Part shown: one piece after another, positions 61,331-62,935 of the stretch
Layout of the letters: the number at the start of each line of letters is the position of its first letter
How positions within the stretch are numbered: position 1 is the stretch's first letter
Source: JACJYC01 sp964558465
Lineage (GTDB): Bacteria; Bacteroidota; Bacteroidia; Chitinophagales; Saprospiraceae
DNA: 62,935 bases
NCBI GenBank assembly: GCA_964558465.1
Contig: CAZLEF010000039.1
Coordinates: forward strand, 1-62,935
Direction: 5' to 3'
Position numbers and translations under genes: made by a program
Notes under the pieces: model-generated
Databases searched by the model: none
Seen by the model: the letters and a program-made list of their open reading frames with translations, nothing else
Told to the model about the DNA's origin: nothing

Positions 61331-61450
61331 GTTTATGCGAATCAATCGTTCAAGGTTGTTTATGATCGTTTATGCGAATCAATCGTTCAAAAGGGGGGTT
61401 GGGGCAACAACTCAACACGACCTGTCCCGCTTAGCGGGAAAGGTCGTGTT
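61331..61450. repeat. 23-bp direct repeat and strong hairpin in the DUF486/S41 gap
   Basis: Two exact 23-bp copies beginning GTTTATGCGAATC lie at 61331-61353 and 61368-61390 (period 37). Then AACACGACCT (61414-61423) pairs with AGGTCGTGTT (61441-61450), with a nested TCCCGC/GCGGGA stem and TTA loop. It may end the S41 peptidase transcript, although only a short T run is present on that strand. Confidence 0.88.
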
Positions 61451-61468
61451 AAAAATGGGAACAATTTG

Positions 61469-62803
61469 TTATGGCGTCGCCTTCTCCTTCATGGAAACAT
61501 CCTCATTACCATTGTCGTAAAGGCCTTTCAAACCGACCACCTTGCCGTTTTCTTTCAGGATCTTCAACCGGAAATAGGCGGCTTCTTCGAACATGAACAG
61601 ATCTTCTGCCAGGGCCGTGAGCTTGTACCTCGGATTGCCTTCCCGTTGGTAATAGAGTTCGCCGTTTTCAAAAGACAGGATGCGGGGGCCGTATTTGCCG
61701 GCATAGGATTTGAGCGTCTCCGGATCGGTTTTTACCGGCTCAACCTTGATCTTTTGCAGCGGAAGGTACCATTCATACAACTTTTTAAAACCATTGTCCG
61801 GTTTGGCGGCCAGTTTTTCGAGTGCGGCCGCTTGGGCCATATCGAGCGCTTTATCTTTCGGAACCGCAATATCGGGCGCCACGCCGGTACCCTCCCAGTT
61901 GGTGTTCGTGATGGGGTTGATGGCCCTTCCCCGGGGAATCCAGACCGTGAACCGGTCCGTTGCAATTTCGGTACCACCGGGATGGGCGCCTCCGCCGGTA
62001 GTTTCACCCACGATAGTGGCCCGTTTGAGGTTCTTCAGGTTATAAGTAAATTCTTCAGCGGCGGAAAAGGTGCGGTTGCTGGTGAGCACATATACGTCGG
62101 CTTTGTCCATTCGTTTGCCCGGCACAAACGGAAGCGTCCAGGTCTGGGTGGTGCGGTCTTCCGGGCGCCAGTAAAAGTTGTTGAGGTGGATGGGCTCTTC
62201 GCCAGAATACAGGTAAGTTGTCAGCAATTGGATCATGGAAGGGCTGCCGCCGCCGTTTTCGCGCAGGTCGATGATGAGGGCGCCGCAATTGGACAGGAAG
62301 TTCATGGCGGCACTGGCAGTTTCACCTGCGTATTCAGCCGGGAAAAAACCCCTAAGATCGAGGTAGCCGATGTTGCCTGGGAGAATTTTTACCTCCTTGA
62401 ACCCAAAGTTGTCAAAACGGGGCCGGTTGAGCCAGTCTTCGGGCCGGTCTTCCGGTTGGCGGCCGGCCCGTTCCCGCATTTCCCGGACCTGCTGCGGGGC
62501 AAAATCAACGTGCAGGTGTTTGTCGTGGGTGACAGACCGGAGGTCCTCGGTCAGTTTCTCTGCAAAAACGCCGGGCAATTCTATACCGTCGTAAGCGCCG
62601 TTTTTCAGTTGCTTTTGCAACAATCCGGCCATTTCCTTCCCCTTGTCGGGAAAAACGTAATTGTCGGCCAGCAACCGGGCTACACTGTCCACTACCGTTT
62701 TTTTCTCCGCCGCCGTCAAAGGCTCGGGGGCGCCCCCCTGCGCTGTGAGGAGCAGAGCCTGGAATACAAACAACAGCAGGCATAAAAGGTCTTTCTTTTT
62801 CAT
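61469..62803 (-). CDS. S41-family serine peptidase, IRBP/tail-specific-like
   Basis: 444 residues. Signal peptide (about 1-22), helical N-domain (30-110, with VTHDKHLHVDF), then the S41 core: GNIGYLDLRGFF, GALIIDLRENGGGSPSM, and the catalytic Ser247 in TSNRTFSAAEEF, followed by ATIVGETTGGGAHPGG. The C-terminal 120 residues form a small beta domain (KSYAGKYGPRILSFENGELY) often found in this subgroup. It lacks a clear PDZ domain. It probably degrades peptides in the periplasm or outside the cell. The -7 box TATCTTTG lies at 62845-62852. Confidence 0.92.
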   Translation of the reverse strand: MKKKDLLCLLLFVFQALLLTAQGGAPEPLTAAEKKTVVDSVARLLADNYVFPDKGKEMAGLLQKQLKNGAYDGIELPGVFAEKLTEDLRSVTHDKHLHVDFAPQQVREMRERAGRQPEDRPEDWLNRPRFDNFGFKEVKILPGNIGYLDLRGFFPAEYAGETASAAMNFLSNCGALIIDLRENGGGSPSMIQLLTTYLYSGEEPIHLNNFYWRPEDRTTQTWTLPFVPGKRMDKADVYVLTSNRTFSAAEEFTYNLKNLKRATIVGETTGGGAHPGGTEIATDRFTVWIPRGRAINPITNTNWEGTGVAPDIAVPKDKALDMAQAAALEKLAAKPDNGFKKLYEWYLPLQKIKVEPVKTDPETLKSYAGKYGPRILSFENGELYYQREGNPRYKLTALAEDLFMFEEAAYFRLKILKENGKVVGLKGLYDNGNEDVSMKEKATP

Positions 62804-62844
62804 CGTGATTCTTTTTTTATTTACAATACGAATGATTTCGTAGG

Positions 62845-62852
62845 CAAAGATA
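62845..62852 (-). promoter_or_regulatory. S41 peptidase promoter -7 box
   Basis: TATCTTTG on the minus strand, 42 bp upstream of the ATG at 62803. The -33 position falls in or next to the tandem array and has no TTTG. Confidence 0.6.
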
Positions 62853-62863
62853 GGAGATTTTTA

Positions 62864-62935
62864 ATGATTCGATTGATTCGATTGATTCGATTGATTCGAT
62901 TCCTCAATTGATTGGATTGGTTCGATTGATTCGAT
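62864..62935. repeat. ATTGATTCG array running to the window edge
   Basis: Four ATTGATTCG units, one ATTCCTCA unit, ATTGATTGG/ATTGGTTCG variants, then ATTGATTCG again up to the last base. The single 8-bp CCT-type unit embedded in a 9-bp array links the two families. Confidence 0.92.

Noticed and set aside
61319..62785. 488-codon plus-strand frame over the S41 peptidase
   Set aside because: It is antisense to a peptidase with intact motifs. It begins in the direct repeats and has no recognisable domain.

Overview
The window looks like part of a Bacteroidota chromosome, probably a Saprospiria/Chitinophagia-type environmental lineage in a draft or metagenome assembly. Evidence: a complete SprA, the outer-membrane translocon of the type IX secretion system (T9SS); two secreted proteins with C-terminal T9SS sorting domains; a short Bacteroidota-type primary sigma factor; paralogous RRM proteins with Gly-rich tails; and repeated promoters of the Bacteroidota form TTTG-N19-21-TAnnTTTG. 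The genus assignment is inference. A run of exactly 100 Ns at 13117-13216 marks a scaffold gap inside a tandem array. I saw no rRNA, tRNA, CRISPR, prophage or insertion sequence.

Layout. 1-4038: a leftward operon of a TetR regulator with its operator, a LolA-like lipoprotein-sorting protein and two FtsX-type permeases, the second cut by the window edge. 4214-5229: a Uma2 nuclease pseudogene and an intact Uma2 paralogue. 5352-12931: a secreted class-C beta-lactamase-like hydrolase and a 1951-residue multidomain protein, both T9SS cargo. 13398-21524: atypical pyruvate kinase, GPH/SUT-like sugar permease, TetR facing a beta-carbonic anhydrase across a strong inverted repeat, GNAT, UppP and acyl-CoA ligase. 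21752-25224: rpsA and obgE. 25293-38577: a leftward housekeeping block read pheT, small coiled-coil protein, zapA, rny, ruvA, sprA. 38704-46453: M32 carboxypeptidase, DUF423 protein, an orphan 849-residue envelope protein, then a small protein, SulP anion transporter and second beta-carbonic anhydrase that suggest bicarbonate uptake. 46737-50883: GH78 rhamnosidase and a membrane phosphoesterase. 51199-53262: the sigma factor between two RRM genes that share promoter and leader sequence. 53405-58866: LpxL-like acyltransferase, ROK kinase, NagB, a DUF1080 remnant, a galactokinase fused to an L-rhamnose mutarotase, and a PhyH-type oxygenase. 59062-62935: aspS, a DUF486 protein and an S41 peptidase.

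Two signals stand out. First, almost every longer intergenic space carries short tandem arrays (7-9 bp units such as ATTGATTCG, CGATTCCT, CAGTCTCC, CAACAAAT, AGTTGGC) that change from one unit to another inside one array, flip orientation, and enclose a recurring hairpin CCACGCC-N3-GGCGTGG. Second, a perfect 39-bp palindrome lies in frame exactly at the galactokinase/mutarotase junction, as if a palindromic element had welded two genes together. Sugar-related genes (GH78, ROK kinase, NagB, GalK-RhaM, sugar permease) suggest use of plant or microbial polysaccharides, with SprA exporting the secreted enzymes.
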